From NCBI GenBank assembly GCA_013044035.1, contig JABEVE010000085.1:1-64000 (forward strand): a stretch of DNA of 64,000 bases, written 5' to 3'. The DNA is from Burkholderiales bacterium. Lineage in GTDB: Bacteria; Pseudomonadota; Gammaproteobacteria; Burkholderiales; Burkholderiaceae_C. This document shows, one piece after another, positions 8,792 through 17,212 of this stretch. Each line of letters begins with the position of its first letter. Within the stretch, counting starts at the first letter, position 1. The notes below the pieces were generated by a model. That model saw nothing but the letters and a program-made list of their open reading frames with translations, was not told the origin of the DNA and searched no databases. A program made the position numbers and the translations under genes.

Positions 8792-10585
8792 TCAGGCCGG
8801 GGCGCCGTCCACATGGACTTGCAGCCACCATTCCAGCAAGGCCAGGTGCCACAGCTTGCTGCCATTGATGCGGGTGAAGTGCTCCGGCGCCTCGGGCGCA
8901 GCCAACAGTTTGTCGACGAAACTGCGCTGGTACAGGCCACGATTGCGGCAGGCGGCCGAGTCGAGCAACCCGCGCATGCGCTGCAGGAACGGCCCGCGCA
9001 CATGCTTGAGTGCGGGCACCGGGAAATAGCCTTTCGGGCGGTCGATCACCGCGTCGGGGATGAGGCCGCGCGACATGGCCTTGAGCGGGAATTTGCCGCC
9101 CTCGCGCAGCTTGAATTCGGGCGGCATGCCGGCCGCAAGCTCCACCAGCGCGCGGTCGAGAAAAGGCACGCGCAGCTCCAGCGCGTGGGCCATGGGCAGG
9201 TTGTCCACGCGCTTGACCGGGTCGTCGACGATGAGGGTGGTGACATCGAAACGCAGCACCTGGTCGAGGAAGGTGTCGGCGCCGGGCCGGGTCAGCGCCT
9301 GCTCCACCAATGCGGACGACACATCCGGCACCTGGAATTCTGGCGCGATCATGCGCAGCCACTCGGTATGGTTGCGGTCGAAGTAATGACGGGCAAAGCG
9401 CTGCAAGGGCTGGCCGGTTTCGGCCTGCATGTTCGGGTACCAGAAATAACCGCCGAACACTTCGTCTGCCCCCTGACCGGCAAGCACGACTTTGACGTCG
9501 CGCCCGACCCATTCGGCCAGCAGGTCGAAGGCTACGACATCGTGGCTGAACATCGGCTCGGTCATGCGCGCGATGGTCTGCGGCAGTCGCTGCAGCACCG
9601 CGCTGTTGGGGATGCTGAGCTTGTGGTGGCGTGTGCCGAAGGCTTGGGCGACGAGATCGGAATACTCGAATTCATCGGCCTTTTCGGTGCCGTCGTCCAG
9701 ACTCTCGAAGCCGATGGAGTAGGTGCGCAAGTCACGCACATGGTCGGCCAGCAGGCCCACCAGAAGGCTGGAATCGAGCCCGCCCGAGAGCAGTACGCCC
9801 ACCGGGACATCGGCGGCATGCACATGGCTGTCCACCGCGCTGCGCAACGCCGCGTGGGTGCGCCGTAGCCACTCGGCCTCGCTCGGCGCCTGGCTTGGAC
9901 GTTGGGCCTGCAGGCTCCAGTAGGGTTGCAGTCGGCGGCTGCCATCGCGCCGCAGACGTAGGGTGTGGGCTGGTTCGAGCTTGCGCACGCCTTGCAAAAT
10001 GGTGCGCGGCGCGGGCACCACGGCGTGCAAGGTGAACAGGTGGTGCAGGGCGATGGGGTCGATCGCTGTGTTGACGCCACCACCGGCCAGCAACGCCGGC
10101 AGGCTGGAGGCGAAGCGCAGGCGTTGGCCGTCTTCCGTCATGTATAGCGGTTTCATGCCGAATCGATCACGGACGAGCATCAGGCTGGCGTCGCGCGGGT
10201 CCCACAGGGCGAACGCGAACATGCCTTCGAAGCGCCGCACGCAGTCCGCGCCCCAGGCGGCGTAGGCCTTCAGAATGACTTCGGTATCGCCATGTGAGAC
10301 AAAACGCTGGCCGGCGCCCTGCAGTTCGTCGCGCAGTTCGCGATAGTTGTAGAGAACGCCGTTGAATACGACCACGCAGCCGGTGCTTGCGTCTCGCATG
10401 GGTTGATCACTCGCAGCACTGAGGTCAATGATGGACAGTCGCCGATGACCAAAGGCCAGCGGCCCCGCGTTCCACTGACCGGCATGATCTGGCCCGCGTG
10501 TTGCCAGTGCCGCCGATATGCGCGCCACGGCGTCAAGGTCGGCAGCAAGGTTGTCGAAACGCAGCTCTCCGCAAATTCCGCACAT
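8792..10585 (-). CDS. Asparagine synthetase-family amidotransferase, N-acetylglutaminylglutamine type
   Basis: The start at 10585 places the glutaminase nucleophile as Cys2 (MCGICGELRF) and gives 597 residues; the longer open frame to 10660 would bury this cysteine and is rejected. The N-terminal Ntn-hydrolase part contains RGPDHAG and GHRRLSIIDLS. The C-terminal synthetase part has the PP-loop LLSGGLDSS. The overall sequence (LALHHLFTLHAV-like segment, VVPAPRTIL) resembles the amidotransferase that makes the osmoprotectant N-acetylglutaminylglutamine amide more than AsnB. The usual fused GNAT/ATP-grasp partner of that pathway is absent; a different ATP-grasp gene follows, so the exact product is uncertain. 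Confidence 0.75.
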   Translation of the reverse strand: MCGICGELRFDNLAADLDAVARISAALATRGPDHAGQWNAGPLAFGHRRLSIIDLSAASDQPMRDASTGCVVVFNGVLYNYRELRDELQGAGQRFVSHGDTEVILKAYAAWGADCVRRFEGMFAFALWDPRDASLMLVRDRFGMKPLYMTEDGQRLRFASSLPALLAGGGVNTAIDPIALHHLFTLHAVVPAPRTILQGVRKLEPAHTLRLRRDGSRRLQPYWSLQAQRPSQAPSEAEWLRRTHAALRSAVDSHVHAADVPVGVLLSGGLDSSLLVGLLADHVRDLRTYSIGFESLDDGTEKADEFEYSDLVAQAFGTRHHKLSIPNSAVLQRLPQTIARMTEPMFSHDVVAFDLLAEWVGRDVKVVLAGQGADEVFGGYFWYPNMQAETGQPLQRFARHYFDRNHTEWLRMIAPEFQVPDVSSALVEQALTRPGADTFLDQVLRFDVTTLIVDDPVKRVDNLPMAHALELRVPFLDRALVELAAGMPPEFKLREGGKFPLKAMSRGLIPDAVIDRPKGYFPVPALKHVRGPFLQRMRGLLDSAACRNRGLYQRSFVDKLLAAPEAPEHFTRINGSKLWHLALLEWWLQVHVDGAPA

Positions 10586-10695
10586 AGCGTGGCAGCCTTC
10601 AGGGCATCGTGAAGCTGCCATTGTCATGGAACCCTGTGCCGCCTGAAGTTGCCCTGGCACCGCGCCGCACGCCTGTTGCAGGCCGTGTCACGGGC

Positions 10696-11445
10696 TCAGG
10701 CTGGCTGCGCGGCGTGAATTTCGAGGCGGTTCTTGCCAGCGCTCTTGGCCGCATACAAGGCGTTGTCGGCCAGCCGCAACGCGCTGCCCAGGTCAGCCTG
10801 CGGGCCATGCACCCCAGTCAGTCCAATACTCACAGAAATGGACAACGGAACGCCCTGGAAATGCAGATTCAGGCCACGAATGCGCTGCAGCAGGTGCTGG
10901 GCGAGTTGTTCCGCGGCCTCCAGCCGGCTGGCGCGGAAGATGCACGCGAATTCCTCACCGCCGATGCGCGCCACCACGTCGGATTCACGCACCGCGGCAC
11001 GGCAGGCCTGGGCAATCTGGCGCAGCACTTCGTCGCCACCCTGATGGCCGAAACGATCGTTGATGGACTTGAAATTATCGACATCCACGATAGCCAGGGC
11101 AAAAGCTGTGTCATCCCGCCGCGCTCGCTCCACCTCCTCGTGCAACATCTGCATGAAGTAGCGGCGGTTATGCAGTTCGGTCAGGTGGTCGCGGTGAATG
11201 ACCTCGTGCAGTTCGGTGTGGGCGCGGTCGAGTTGTTGCAACAGGCGCAGGGTGATGCCCGACATCACCGGGGCAATCAGGGCTGGCGTCAGGAGGGTGA
11301 TGATCCAGGCTGACCGCGTCATCGTGCCATCCAACACGCCATACGTCATGCCGCTGGCGATGCCCGCTGAAACGGCGATGGTCAGCAATGTCAACAGGGC
11401 CACGGTCGACCACAGGCCGTAATGCCGCAGGCAGGCTTTCAGCAT
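10696..11445 (-). CDS. Membrane-bound diguanylate cyclase (GGDEF)
   Basis: The product synthesises cyclic di-GMP. Two hydrophobic segments near the N-terminus (WSTVALLTLLTIAVSAGIA and IITLLTPALIAPVMSGI) are followed by a GGDEF domain with DVDNFKSINDRFGHQGGDEVL and the active-site variant GGEEF. The inhibitory site RxxD is present as RESD, five residues before GGEEF, so product inhibition is likely. The frame is open to a TTG at 11484; I prefer the ATG at 11445 (249 residues), though neither has a clear ribosome-binding site. It lies 110 bases upstream of the amidotransferase gene on the same strand. Confidence 0.88.
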   Translation of the reverse strand: MLKACLRHYGLWSTVALLTLLTIAVSAGIASGMTYGVLDGTMTRSAWIITLLTPALIAPVMSGITLRLLQQLDRAHTELHEVIHRDHLTELHNRRYFMQMLHEEVERARRDDTAFALAIVDVDNFKSINDRFGHQGGDEVLRQIAQACRAAVRESDVVARIGGEEFACIFRASRLEAAEQLAQHLLQRIRGLNLHFQGVPLSISVSIGLTGVHGPQADLGSALRLADNALYAAKSAGKNRLEIHAAQPA

Positions 11446-11652
11446 GGTGGCGGTGGGCAGTGAGCCAGAGCTTGCATGCAGCAATCATAGGGTTCCGAAG
11501 CAACCCGCGACTCCGGGTGCGTCGTGCCGCGATCGGAGCCGGGTGGCTAGAGTCGGGTCGCAAGAGCCGGACCAGGCAGCCGAATCGAGGAGCAGACATC
11601 GTCCATGCCGCCATCATGTCCTGGTCAAGCCGCGCACACGTCAAGACTTCGC

Positions 11653-11658
11653 TAAAAT
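11653..11658 (+). promoter_or_regulatory. Probable -10 element of ssrA
   Basis: TAAAAT lies 9 bases before the mature 5' end of tmRNA. No convincing -35 hexamer is visible at 16-18 bases upstream. Confidence 0.4.
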
Positions 11659-11667
11659 TCACGACAC

Positions 11668-12028
11668 GGGGTCGACCAGGTTTCGACGTGAATGTTGACG
11701 CTGTGGAGTGCATGCCGAGCACCAGTACGCTCGTAAATCCACTGGAAACAAAGTTAAACGCGAACGACGATAGTTTCGCACTCGCAGCTTAATTGCCGCG
11801 AGCCTTGCAACGGCACGCTGATGGGCCGGGGTGGCAACACCTGCAAGGTCATTCACATCAGATCGCGAGTCTGTGCGCCGCGCTCAGTCTCGTTAAATCC
11901 AGCGGATCGCTAGCCTGGAAGCATGTCCATCTGCGTCTCGGCGGTTAAAACCAAATGATGGTACTAAGCATGTAGAGCTTGCAGCAGATAGTTTGCGGAC
12001 GGGGGTTCAATTCCCCCCGGCTCCACCA
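11668..12028 (+). ncRNA. ssrA: Transfer-messenger RNA (tmRNA)
   Basis: The 361-base RNA rescues stalled ribosomes and tags truncated proteins for degradation. The 5' end GGGGTCG pairs with CGGCTCC before the encoded 3' ACCA to make the tRNA-like acceptor stem, and GGTTCAATTCC forms the T-loop. The tag frame at 11760-11792 reads ANDDSFALAA followed by TAA, the form found in Burkholderiales (E. coli has ANDENYALAA). The tRNA-like 3' end is a frequent integration site for genomic islands, and island-type genes begin directly after it. Confidence 0.97.
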
Positions 12029-12074
12029 ATTATTCTTTCTAAGTCGTTGAATTTAAAAGAATTTTTCTTTTTGT

Positions 12075-12242
12075 GGATTTTCAGTTCTTACTGGCGAGCC
12101 ACTCGACTGCTTGGGTTACGCTGCTGCGACGGACGCTGAAGGCATCACGGAGCTGGTGCTGTTCGAGCGCACGCCTGACGGCGGCGTCGTGTGTCTGTAC
12201 AGCGACATCCATGTGGATATGCACATCCGCCCAGCCGCCTGA
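12075..12242 (+). pseudogene. Possible remnant: C-terminal end of an unidentified protein
   Basis: A frame without a start codon reads coding-like sequence ending in VCLYSDIHVDMHIRPAA and a TGA at 12240-12242. The preceding frame closes at about 12050. It could be the tail of a gene truncated during island integration. No family was recognised, and a chance open frame remains possible. Confidence 0.3.
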
Positions 12243-12331
12243 TCGATCCGTAGCAGCGCGGTGCCATCTCGGCAGTCAAAAAACTATTGACAAATTAATG
12301 CCATAGCCTGAAGCAATGATGAAATCCCTCA

Positions 12332-12360
12332 TGGACGTGAAACATTGTTTTAGTTATGAT
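12332..12360 (+). promoter_or_regulatory. Promoter-like pair before the 12463 gene
   Basis: TGGACG (12332-12337) and TATGAT (12355-12360) are separated by 17 bases, and the gene starts about 100 bases downstream. Confidence 0.35.
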
Positions 12361-12384
12361 ATGCACTCGCCATGGTGTAGTTGG

Positions 12385-12421
12385 TATTTTCTATTGATGC
12401 GCATATGTCAATAGAAAAATA
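12385..12421. repeat. Long AT-rich inverted repeat
   Basis: Arms TATTTTCTATTGA (12385-12397) and TCAATAGAAAAATA (12408-12421, one extra A) flank TGCGCATATG. It lies between the promoter-like pair and the 12463 gene, so it could be an operator or an mRNA hairpin. Confidence 0.6.
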
Positions 12422-12462
12422 CAGTTTGAATTGGCGAACGGTCATCAAGAATAATAGAAGGT

Positions 12463-12981
12463 ATGGGAAAAGCAGCACGCCAATCGAAGAGGGAAGCTAG
12501 GGGCCTAGTTGATTTTTGGTCGCCCCGCATGTGGTTGTTCCTATGGGGCTTGCTGGGGGCGGCGGCGGCGGCGTGGTGCGGCGACGTGGTTTATCTTCAC
12601 TCGGGCTGCTTGGCTTGGAGCCATGCGATTTTTGCAGGGCTGCCAGCCATGATGCTGGTTTTGGCCCTCGGACTTTTGCCAATCGGGCTGATGTTGCCGC
12701 TCATCTATTTCGATCGAGACTTGAAAAACAGGGCGACCGAGACTGCCTTCGCGGCGCTAAGTAGTTCGGTTGAACTAAAAAAAACGGCCTCCGCGGTGCT
12801 GGCGATGGCTGAGGCTGCTGTGGGCTCTATCACCAGCATTCTTCGCCTCTTTCTGGCCTGGTCTCCCCAGGGTTTAGGTGTCAACCAGACCCTCGTGTAC
12901 CTCACCCCACGCATCTTGGCACAGCGCCCCATCGCCCCCGCGCTTCGCGAGCGGCCCAATCATTGGTGTGTTGCTATCTGA
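12463..12981 (+). CDS. Hypothetical inner-membrane protein
   Basis: I do not recognise the family. The 172-residue product has a basic N-terminus, two hydrophobic segments (about residues 23-45 and 52-82), then a soluble part with a likely helical region (AALSSSVELKKTASAVLAM). It is the first gene after ssrA and is followed directly by a strong terminator, so it forms its own transcription unit. It lacks the shared ICE box. Because it lies between ssrA and the conjugation genes, it may belong to the island, but this is inference. Confidence 0.55.
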   Translation: MGKAARQSKREARGLVDFWSPRMWLFLWGLLGAAAAAWCGDVVYLHSGCLAWSHAIFAGLPAMMLVLALGLLPIGLMLPLIYFDRDLKNRATETAFAALSSSVELKKTASAVLAMAEAAVGSITSILRLFLAWSPQGLGVNQTLVYLTPRILAQRPIAPALRERPNHWCVAI

Positions 12982-13007
12982 TCATCTGATCTAGGCAATC
13001 CCACCCA

Positions 13008-13040
13008 AAGCCGCCCGCGTACTGCTGGGGCGGCTTTTTT
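13008..13040 (+). terminator. Rho-independent terminator after the 12463 gene
   Basis: The stem GCCGCCC/GGGGCGGC has a loop of about 10 bases and is followed by TTTTTT. Confidence 0.85.
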
Positions 13041-13112
13041 GTTTTCCCACGCCCCGCTCCCAGCAGCGTGCGCAAAAAAGAGCGTGTCCCGAAACGTCAT
13101 CGGAACACCATC

Positions 13113-13547
13113 ATGAACGTCGAACAAGAAATCCAGGTTATTTCATACCAAAAAACGCAAATCGCGGCTGCACTTAATCTCCCCTCGTGCCCCACACGGC
13201 TCAAGCGAGTACAAGTTGCAACTGCGTGGGGAGTCACCAGAACCAGCTTGGCTACAAGCCTGGCTCGCGGCAGGGCGGCGCCGGGGAGCTTTTGGGGCCG
13301 GCGGGCGCAAGCCCTCGACGCTGCAGAGGGGCAGCATAGTATCCCTGCTGACATTGTGGCTAGGGTCATGGCGATCGAGGGCGGGATGCTCCCTCAGGCT
13401 GAGCCCCGCGCTTCAACCTCGGAACAAAAACCCGGCTGCCCCGCCACACTGGGCGCCGCTGCTGCAAGCTTGGAACAGGCCTTTGGGGTGAGGAAACCGG
13501 GGCGCCCGGCAGGAAGCAAGAGCAAAAAACACAGCTGCAAAGGCTGA
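13113..13547 (+). CDS. Hypothetical basic protein with AT-hook-like tail
   Basis: No family recognised. From the ATG at 13113 the product is 144 residues. An upstream GTG at 13068 is in frame but has no ribosome-binding site; the site before 13113 is also weak. The central part (RLKRVQVATAWGVTRTSLA) could be a small helix-turn-helix. The C-terminus KPGRPAGSKSKK resembles an AT-hook, suggesting DNA binding. The next gene begins after a short gap that contains the first copy of the shared ICE box. Confidence 0.5.
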   Translation: MNVEQEIQVISYQKTQIAAALNLPSCPTRLKRVQVATAWGVTRTSLATSLARGRAAPGSFWGRRAQALDAAEGQHSIPADIVARVMAIEGGMLPQAEPRASTSEQKPGCPATLGAAAASLEQAFGVRKPGRPAGSKSKKHSCKG

Positions 13548-13617
13548 GGCCGACACCATGCCCGCCACCGCCAACCAGGCAGTGGGCACGGCTGTTGCCG
13601 CGCCTGCCACACGCCCA

Positions 13618-13638
13618 TGCCGTGCCTACGGCATATCC
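13618..13638 (+). promoter_or_regulatory. ICE box copy 1 (TGCCG-N10-ATATCC)
   Basis: It lies 21 bases before the preferred start of the helicase-like gene. The N10 spacer makes TGCCGT-GCCT-ACGGCA palindromic. Its presence argues that the real start is downstream, at 13660. Confidence 0.6.
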
Positions 13639-13659
13639 AAGTCCACACCAGGGATGGAC

Positions 13660-16449
13660 ATGGACGCGCCAATTTTTACTCTCAACACCATCACCCAGGC
13701 TTCCCGCGAGGCGCGGGCCGCTGAGGAGCTGCAACTTGTGCGCGATGCAATGGCCGCTGCGCTGGCGTCGTACTTCGAGCAGCACGCCGCGCGAATCGCC
13801 TTGTACGAGGAGGCGCGTGAAGTCAACCGGCGCCGCCGAGCCCCTGGCTCGCCTAAGATGCAGATGCCTGCACCCCTGCCCCCGCTTGGGATCCTGGCGA
13901 CGGTCGGCCTGGGCAAAAGCGTGGGTGTCACACCAGTGGTGGGGATGGCGCACTCCGCTGGTCTGCCACTCGTCATTCTGGTGCCAACCCACCAACTTGC
14001 ACAGGAATATGCCGAGCGTTTGAAACCCTTTGGTGCGGTTGTCTACCAGGGGCGGCGTGAGCCGTCTCAGAGCCAGCCGAATGAAGCTCCAAGCGACCCA
14101 GGAGCGCACGCATGCTACCGCTTGGAGCGCGTGGCGGATGCTGGCGACCAGAATCATCGACCGGCGCAGGGGTTATGCGGCAAATGCCCCAACGGGCAGG
14201 CCGGCGTCCTGCAGTTTGTTAGCCGAGACCAGATGCGCCTTCAGCGCGCGGCGGACTTTTTCAAGGCCCGCGGCATGGATCCCGCAAAAACGCCGCCGTG
14301 CCAGTTTCTTTTTCGCGGCCTGCCCGATCAGCTCTCGGCGCGAATCCTGGTGGCGCCAATCGCGGCATTCAGCCAGGCGATGGGCGACTGGCTCGAAGTC
14401 GACCCGTTGTCTGCCGCGATCATGCGTCAGGCACAAAGGCTCGTGATCGTGGACGAACACATACCGATGGCTAGTGAAGTCGAAATCGACGCCGGCGACA
14501 TCAAAGTTTGGCGCAACCGGCTGGATGGGTTGACGGAGCGCCTGGAACAAACGATCGTCGCACTCGGGAAAAAAGACCATCTCACTCTGACTTCGGCGCA
14601 GACCGAAGAGCTGAGCCAGGCGCACTCGATGCTCGAACTGGCGCCAGCGGTCGACAAACTGTTTCGTGACCTCGGCGCGCAGATCGCCGGTGATCAGCCA
14701 ATCGACACCAAGCGCGTGATCGACATGCAGAAGCGGGTTACGAAAGCTGGTGGATTGACCGCAGGCACGGCAAAGTGGGAGAGGGTGAGTTATTCCCACG
14801 ATGATGATGATTTCTTCATTCCCTTGCGGGCCTTGTCTACTTTAGCGCGCAACTGTCAGGCAGGCGCGGTGCGGCAGGAAAAGGGGACGCTGTTTGTTTA
14901 TGAGACGAGCCCGATCGTCGAGTGGGCGCGAGACCGTGGCAGTGTCATTTTCCTCGACGCGACGATGAGCCTGGCGATGCGCCAGTTCATTCAAGCTCGC
15001 GGCGGCAAGGTGCACGAGGCGACCGCGAGCCAGAACATGCACGTCACGCGCATGACCGGGCATTTGTATGCTCGGGGGGATGTAAAAAAAGCCGCCTACC
15101 CCGATGAGGCGCGGGCGCACCTGGCGGAGATTCGCGATCTCATTGCGCCGCAACTGCCAAAACCGGCGGCCATCATCACCCATATGGCATATCTCCGTTA
15201 TTCTCAAGAGGCGCACCGGGCCGACGATGCTGCACAGGTCGCCGCGCAGCAGTTCGAGGCAGACACGGGCGTGCCGGTTGGGTGGTATGGGCGGCACGAC
15301 CGAGGTTTGGACTGCTGGGGCGGGCGGCATCTGGCGTTGGTCGGCATGCCGCTGTTGCCTGAAAACACCGTGGCCGGGCTGTACGCAGCGACGCGCGCGG
15401 CGTTGGCCGACTGTGGCATCCAGTGGCCCGCTTGGGACAAGGTGATGGACAAGGAGAAGCCAGACGCCGACGGTCCGCCGTTGCCGGTGATGGCCGAAGC
15501 GCGCGCCTGGCTGCTCGACGAATATTCACAGACCCTGGCGCAAGCCATCGGACGCAACCGGGCCGTGAATCGCCCTCGGGACGCCGCTCCGCTGCAAGTC
15601 CAGCTTTGGGGTGGCATCCAGACCGTCGAAATGGACTCGGCGATGGCAAAGTACGGTGTCGTGATCCACGATCGCGTTCGCAATCCGCGCAGCGTCGTCG
15701 GCCCGAAGCCGGATCTCGGGGCAGTTGATGAGGCGATTGAGATGGTGCGGGCCGCTGGTCAAAGCGTGAGCGTGCGCAGCGTGCGGGCGGCGCTGGTCGG
15801 CTTGCACCGCAGCGCATCGACAGAATCGATTCAGGGTCGCCTCAAGGCACTTCGCTCTAGCGGCGACCTGCCGGCGGCCACCCGCGTGCGCAGCGAGGAA
15901 GTGATCGCTGCCGCCCTCGCGCATATCCCTACAGAGGCGACCGATCCTTCGCTCGAAACCGTCGCCGCTGCGCACCAGCGCGAGGCGCATGACTGGACCC
16001 AACTGCAGGGGCAAGAAAAGATGGAGGTCGGTATGTGCATCGAGTCCAAAACCTCCGGACTGCACACCGAAACGACTGTACCGAATTCCCATAAAGATAC
16101 TAATAGTGGGAACTCGGAACAGTGCTGCACCACCACCGAACCCCAAACACAGGGGCAAGAAAAGATTTTCTTTGCCCCTGCTTTTGACTTGACCCCCACC
16201 CATGCAACTCTGACGGACGATGAACTCGAAGCCATGCTGCTGCAGGTGGCCGACGCCATTGACGATGAACTGGCGCGGGATGTCGCCCCTGACGACGACC
16301 CAGACCCGGACCGGTCTGGGGGCGGCCCAGGCGTGGGCCGCAAGGGCCGCCTTGGCGGGAACCACGGCCACCTTATGGGCCTCGCCGAACGGCCGCACAC
16401 CCATCACAACACATGGCGTGGCAGCCTGTCACCACCTCCCTTATCTTGA
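13660..16449 (+). CDS. SF2-helicase-like ATPase of the island
   Basis: The start at 13660 follows AGGGA at a good distance and gives 929 residues; the frame is open to 13558 but that part contains the ICE box. Helicase-like motifs appear in order: a Walker A variant ATVGLGKS, Walker B/DExH-like VIVDEH, a motif III-like VIFLDATMS, and a motif VI-like LAQAIGRNRAVNR. A CxxC-containing insert (GLCGKCPNG) may bind zinc. Near residue 690 onward a winged-helix-like stretch is followed by a low-complexity tail carrying two copies of the dispersed GGGGCAAGAAAAG repeat. It may unwind element DNA during replication or transfer; I cannot assign a named family. Confidence 0.6.
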   Translation: MDAPIFTLNTITQASREARAAEELQLVRDAMAAALASYFEQHAARIALYEEAREVNRRRRAPGSPKMQMPAPLPPLGILATVGLGKSVGVTPVVGMAHSAGLPLVILVPTHQLAQEYAERLKPFGAVVYQGRREPSQSQPNEAPSDPGAHACYRLERVADAGDQNHRPAQGLCGKCPNGQAGVLQFVSRDQMRLQRAADFFKARGMDPAKTPPCQFLFRGLPDQLSARILVAPIAAFSQAMGDWLEVDPLSAAIMRQAQRLVIVDEHIPMASEVEIDAGDIKVWRNRLDGLTERLEQTIVALGKKDHLTLTSAQTEELSQAHSMLELAPAVDKLFRDLGAQIAGDQPIDTKRVIDMQKRVTKAGGLTAGTAKWERVSYSHDDDDFFIPLRALSTLARNCQAGAVRQEKGTLFVYETSPIVEWARDRGSVIFLDATMSLAMRQFIQARGGKVHEATASQNMHVTRMTGHLYARGDVKKAAYPDEARAHLAEIRDLIAPQLPKPAAIITHMAYLRYSQEAHRADDAAQVAAQQFEADTGVPVGWYGRHDRGLDCWGGRHLALVGMPLLPENTVAGLYAATRAALADCGIQWPAWDKVMDKEKPDADGPPLPVMAEARAWLLDEYSQTLAQAIGRNRAVNRPRDAAPLQVQLWGGIQTVEMDSAMAKYGVVIHDRVRNPRSVVGPKPDLGAVDEAIEMVRAAGQSVSVRSVRAALVGLHRSASTESIQGRLKALRSSGDLPAATRVRSEEVIAAALAHIPTEATDPSLETVAAAHQREAHDWTQLQGQEKMEVGMCIESKTSGLHTETTVPNSHKDTNSGNSEQCCTTTEPQTQGQEKIFFAPAFDLTPTHATLTDDELEAMLLQVADAIDDELARDVAPDDDPDPDRSGGGPGVGRKGRLGGNHGHLMGLAERPHTHHNTWRGSLSPPPLS
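15909..15928 (+). promoter_or_regulatory. Intragenic copy of the ICE box
   Basis: TGCCG-N9-ATATCC inside the helicase-like gene. Its spacer and flanking base are identical to the copy at 33190. It may be active, a recombination relic, or chance. Confidence 0.35.
16006..16020 (+). repeat. Dispersed repeat CAGGGGCAAGAAAAG
   Basis: This in-gene copy encodes QGQEK. The same 15-mer recurs at 16150 and in near-identical form at several places up to 44302. Confidence 0.6.
16150..16187. repeat. Head-to-head pair of the dispersed repeat
   Basis: CAGGGGCAAGAAAAG (16150-16164) is followed directly by its inverted partner TTTTCTTTGCCCCTG (16167-16180 region), giving a long hairpin within the coding frame. 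The right arm continues as CTTTTG, like the copy at 22247. Confidence 0.65.
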
Positions 16450-16484
16450 TTCTCACGCCAATCAAGACGAAAGACGACGAACGA

Positions 16485-16500
16485 GCAAGCAAGCAAGCAA
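16485..16500 (+). repeat. (GCAA)4 tetranucleotide repeat before a ribosome-binding site
   Basis: Four GCAA units abut the GGAGA ribosome-binding site of the 16513 gene. Slippage here could alter the leader but not the reading frame. Confidence 0.7.
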
Positions 16501-16512
16501 GGAGATCCAACC

Positions 16513-16950
16513 GTGAATGACAAAGCCAACATTACCCCACGCAGGCAGCGCAACGAAACCGTCCGAGCTCACGGACTGCGCCAGGTCGGCGAGAAGCAGT
16601 GGCTCGACCCGGAAACCGCCAAAGCCTGCAAAGAGATGCGCATGGAAATGATGGCGTCACGCGAGCCGACGGCGCAGGCACTGGGGCTGTTCTTCTATCT
16701 GCGCGAGCCTATGCTGAAAGACCCGCATTTTCTGGTTGCCGCGTGGAAGCGTGATCAGCCGCAGCCGGTGCTGTTCGAGCGCCACGCCACCATCGCCGCA
16801 GCGCTCGGTGCCATGCAGCAGGTCTTTCGCCGGGAGCTGGTCAACTACAACGCGACGCCGTGGTCCGAGCTGCACGGTGATGCCGAGGCGTGGCGCTACG
16901 AAACCCGGTCGGCAGCCATCGAGGGTCTTGTCGGGACAGAGTTTTATTGA
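16513..16950 (+). CDS. Hypothetical protein
   Basis: The 145-residue product starts at GTG with a strong AAGGAGA ribosome-binding site 8 bases upstream. No family recognised. It is soluble, with a basic N-terminus (PRRQRNE) and a helical middle (AALGAMQQVFRRELVNY), and ends in GTEFY. It lies between the helicase-like gene and topoisomerase III without its own ICE box, so it is probably cotranscribed with the helicase-like gene. Confidence 0.6.
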   Translation: MNDKANITPRRQRNETVRAHGLRQVGEKQWLDPETAKACKEMRMEMMASREPTAQALGLFFYLREPMLKDPHFLVAAWKRDQPQPVLFERHATIAAALGAMQQVFRRELVNYNATPWSELHGDAEAWRYETRSAAIEGLVGTEFY

Positions 16951-17111
16951 GTCCCAATCGCCGAGATCCCGGCATCGAAGACTTTTATTTCCATCCTGTC
17001 CCCGCAGATTTGGCAGCGGCACTGGACGCCTGAGCGCCCCGATTTCTTTGCCTTTGCCGTGGCGCCGCGCCAGCGGCGTGCCTTGGTTTTGTCTTCTCGC
17101 CCATCCCACGG

Positions 17112-17131
17112 TGCCGCCCCCGCGCATATCC
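17112..17131 (+). promoter_or_regulatory. ICE box copy 2 (TGCCG-N9-ATATCC)
   Basis: It lies 81 bases before topB. The box runs into a small hairpin GCATA-TCCC-TATGC, which is also found at copy 15 (44377). Confidence 0.6.
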
Positions 17132-17212
17132 CTATGCCGGGTGCGGTTCGCGGATTTTCTGCGATTTGCGGGTGGTGCCGACGCACCCGGCTCCTTTTCT
17201 CTGGAGTCCGGG

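Larger units (their letters stand above)
12029..12462. other. Gene-poor stretch between ssrA and the first island gene
   Basis: This 434-base stretch is AT-richer than its surroundings. It holds a possible gene remnant, an inverted repeat and a promoter-like pair, each listed separately. I see no integrase gene and no repeat of the ssrA 3' end here. Confidence 0.6.

Noticed and set aside
7274-9868. Plus-strand open frame of 864 codons
   Set aside because: It overlaps ugd, the ATP-grasp-like gene and the amidotransferase, which all show family motifs in their own frames. It is a shadow frame of high-GC DNA.
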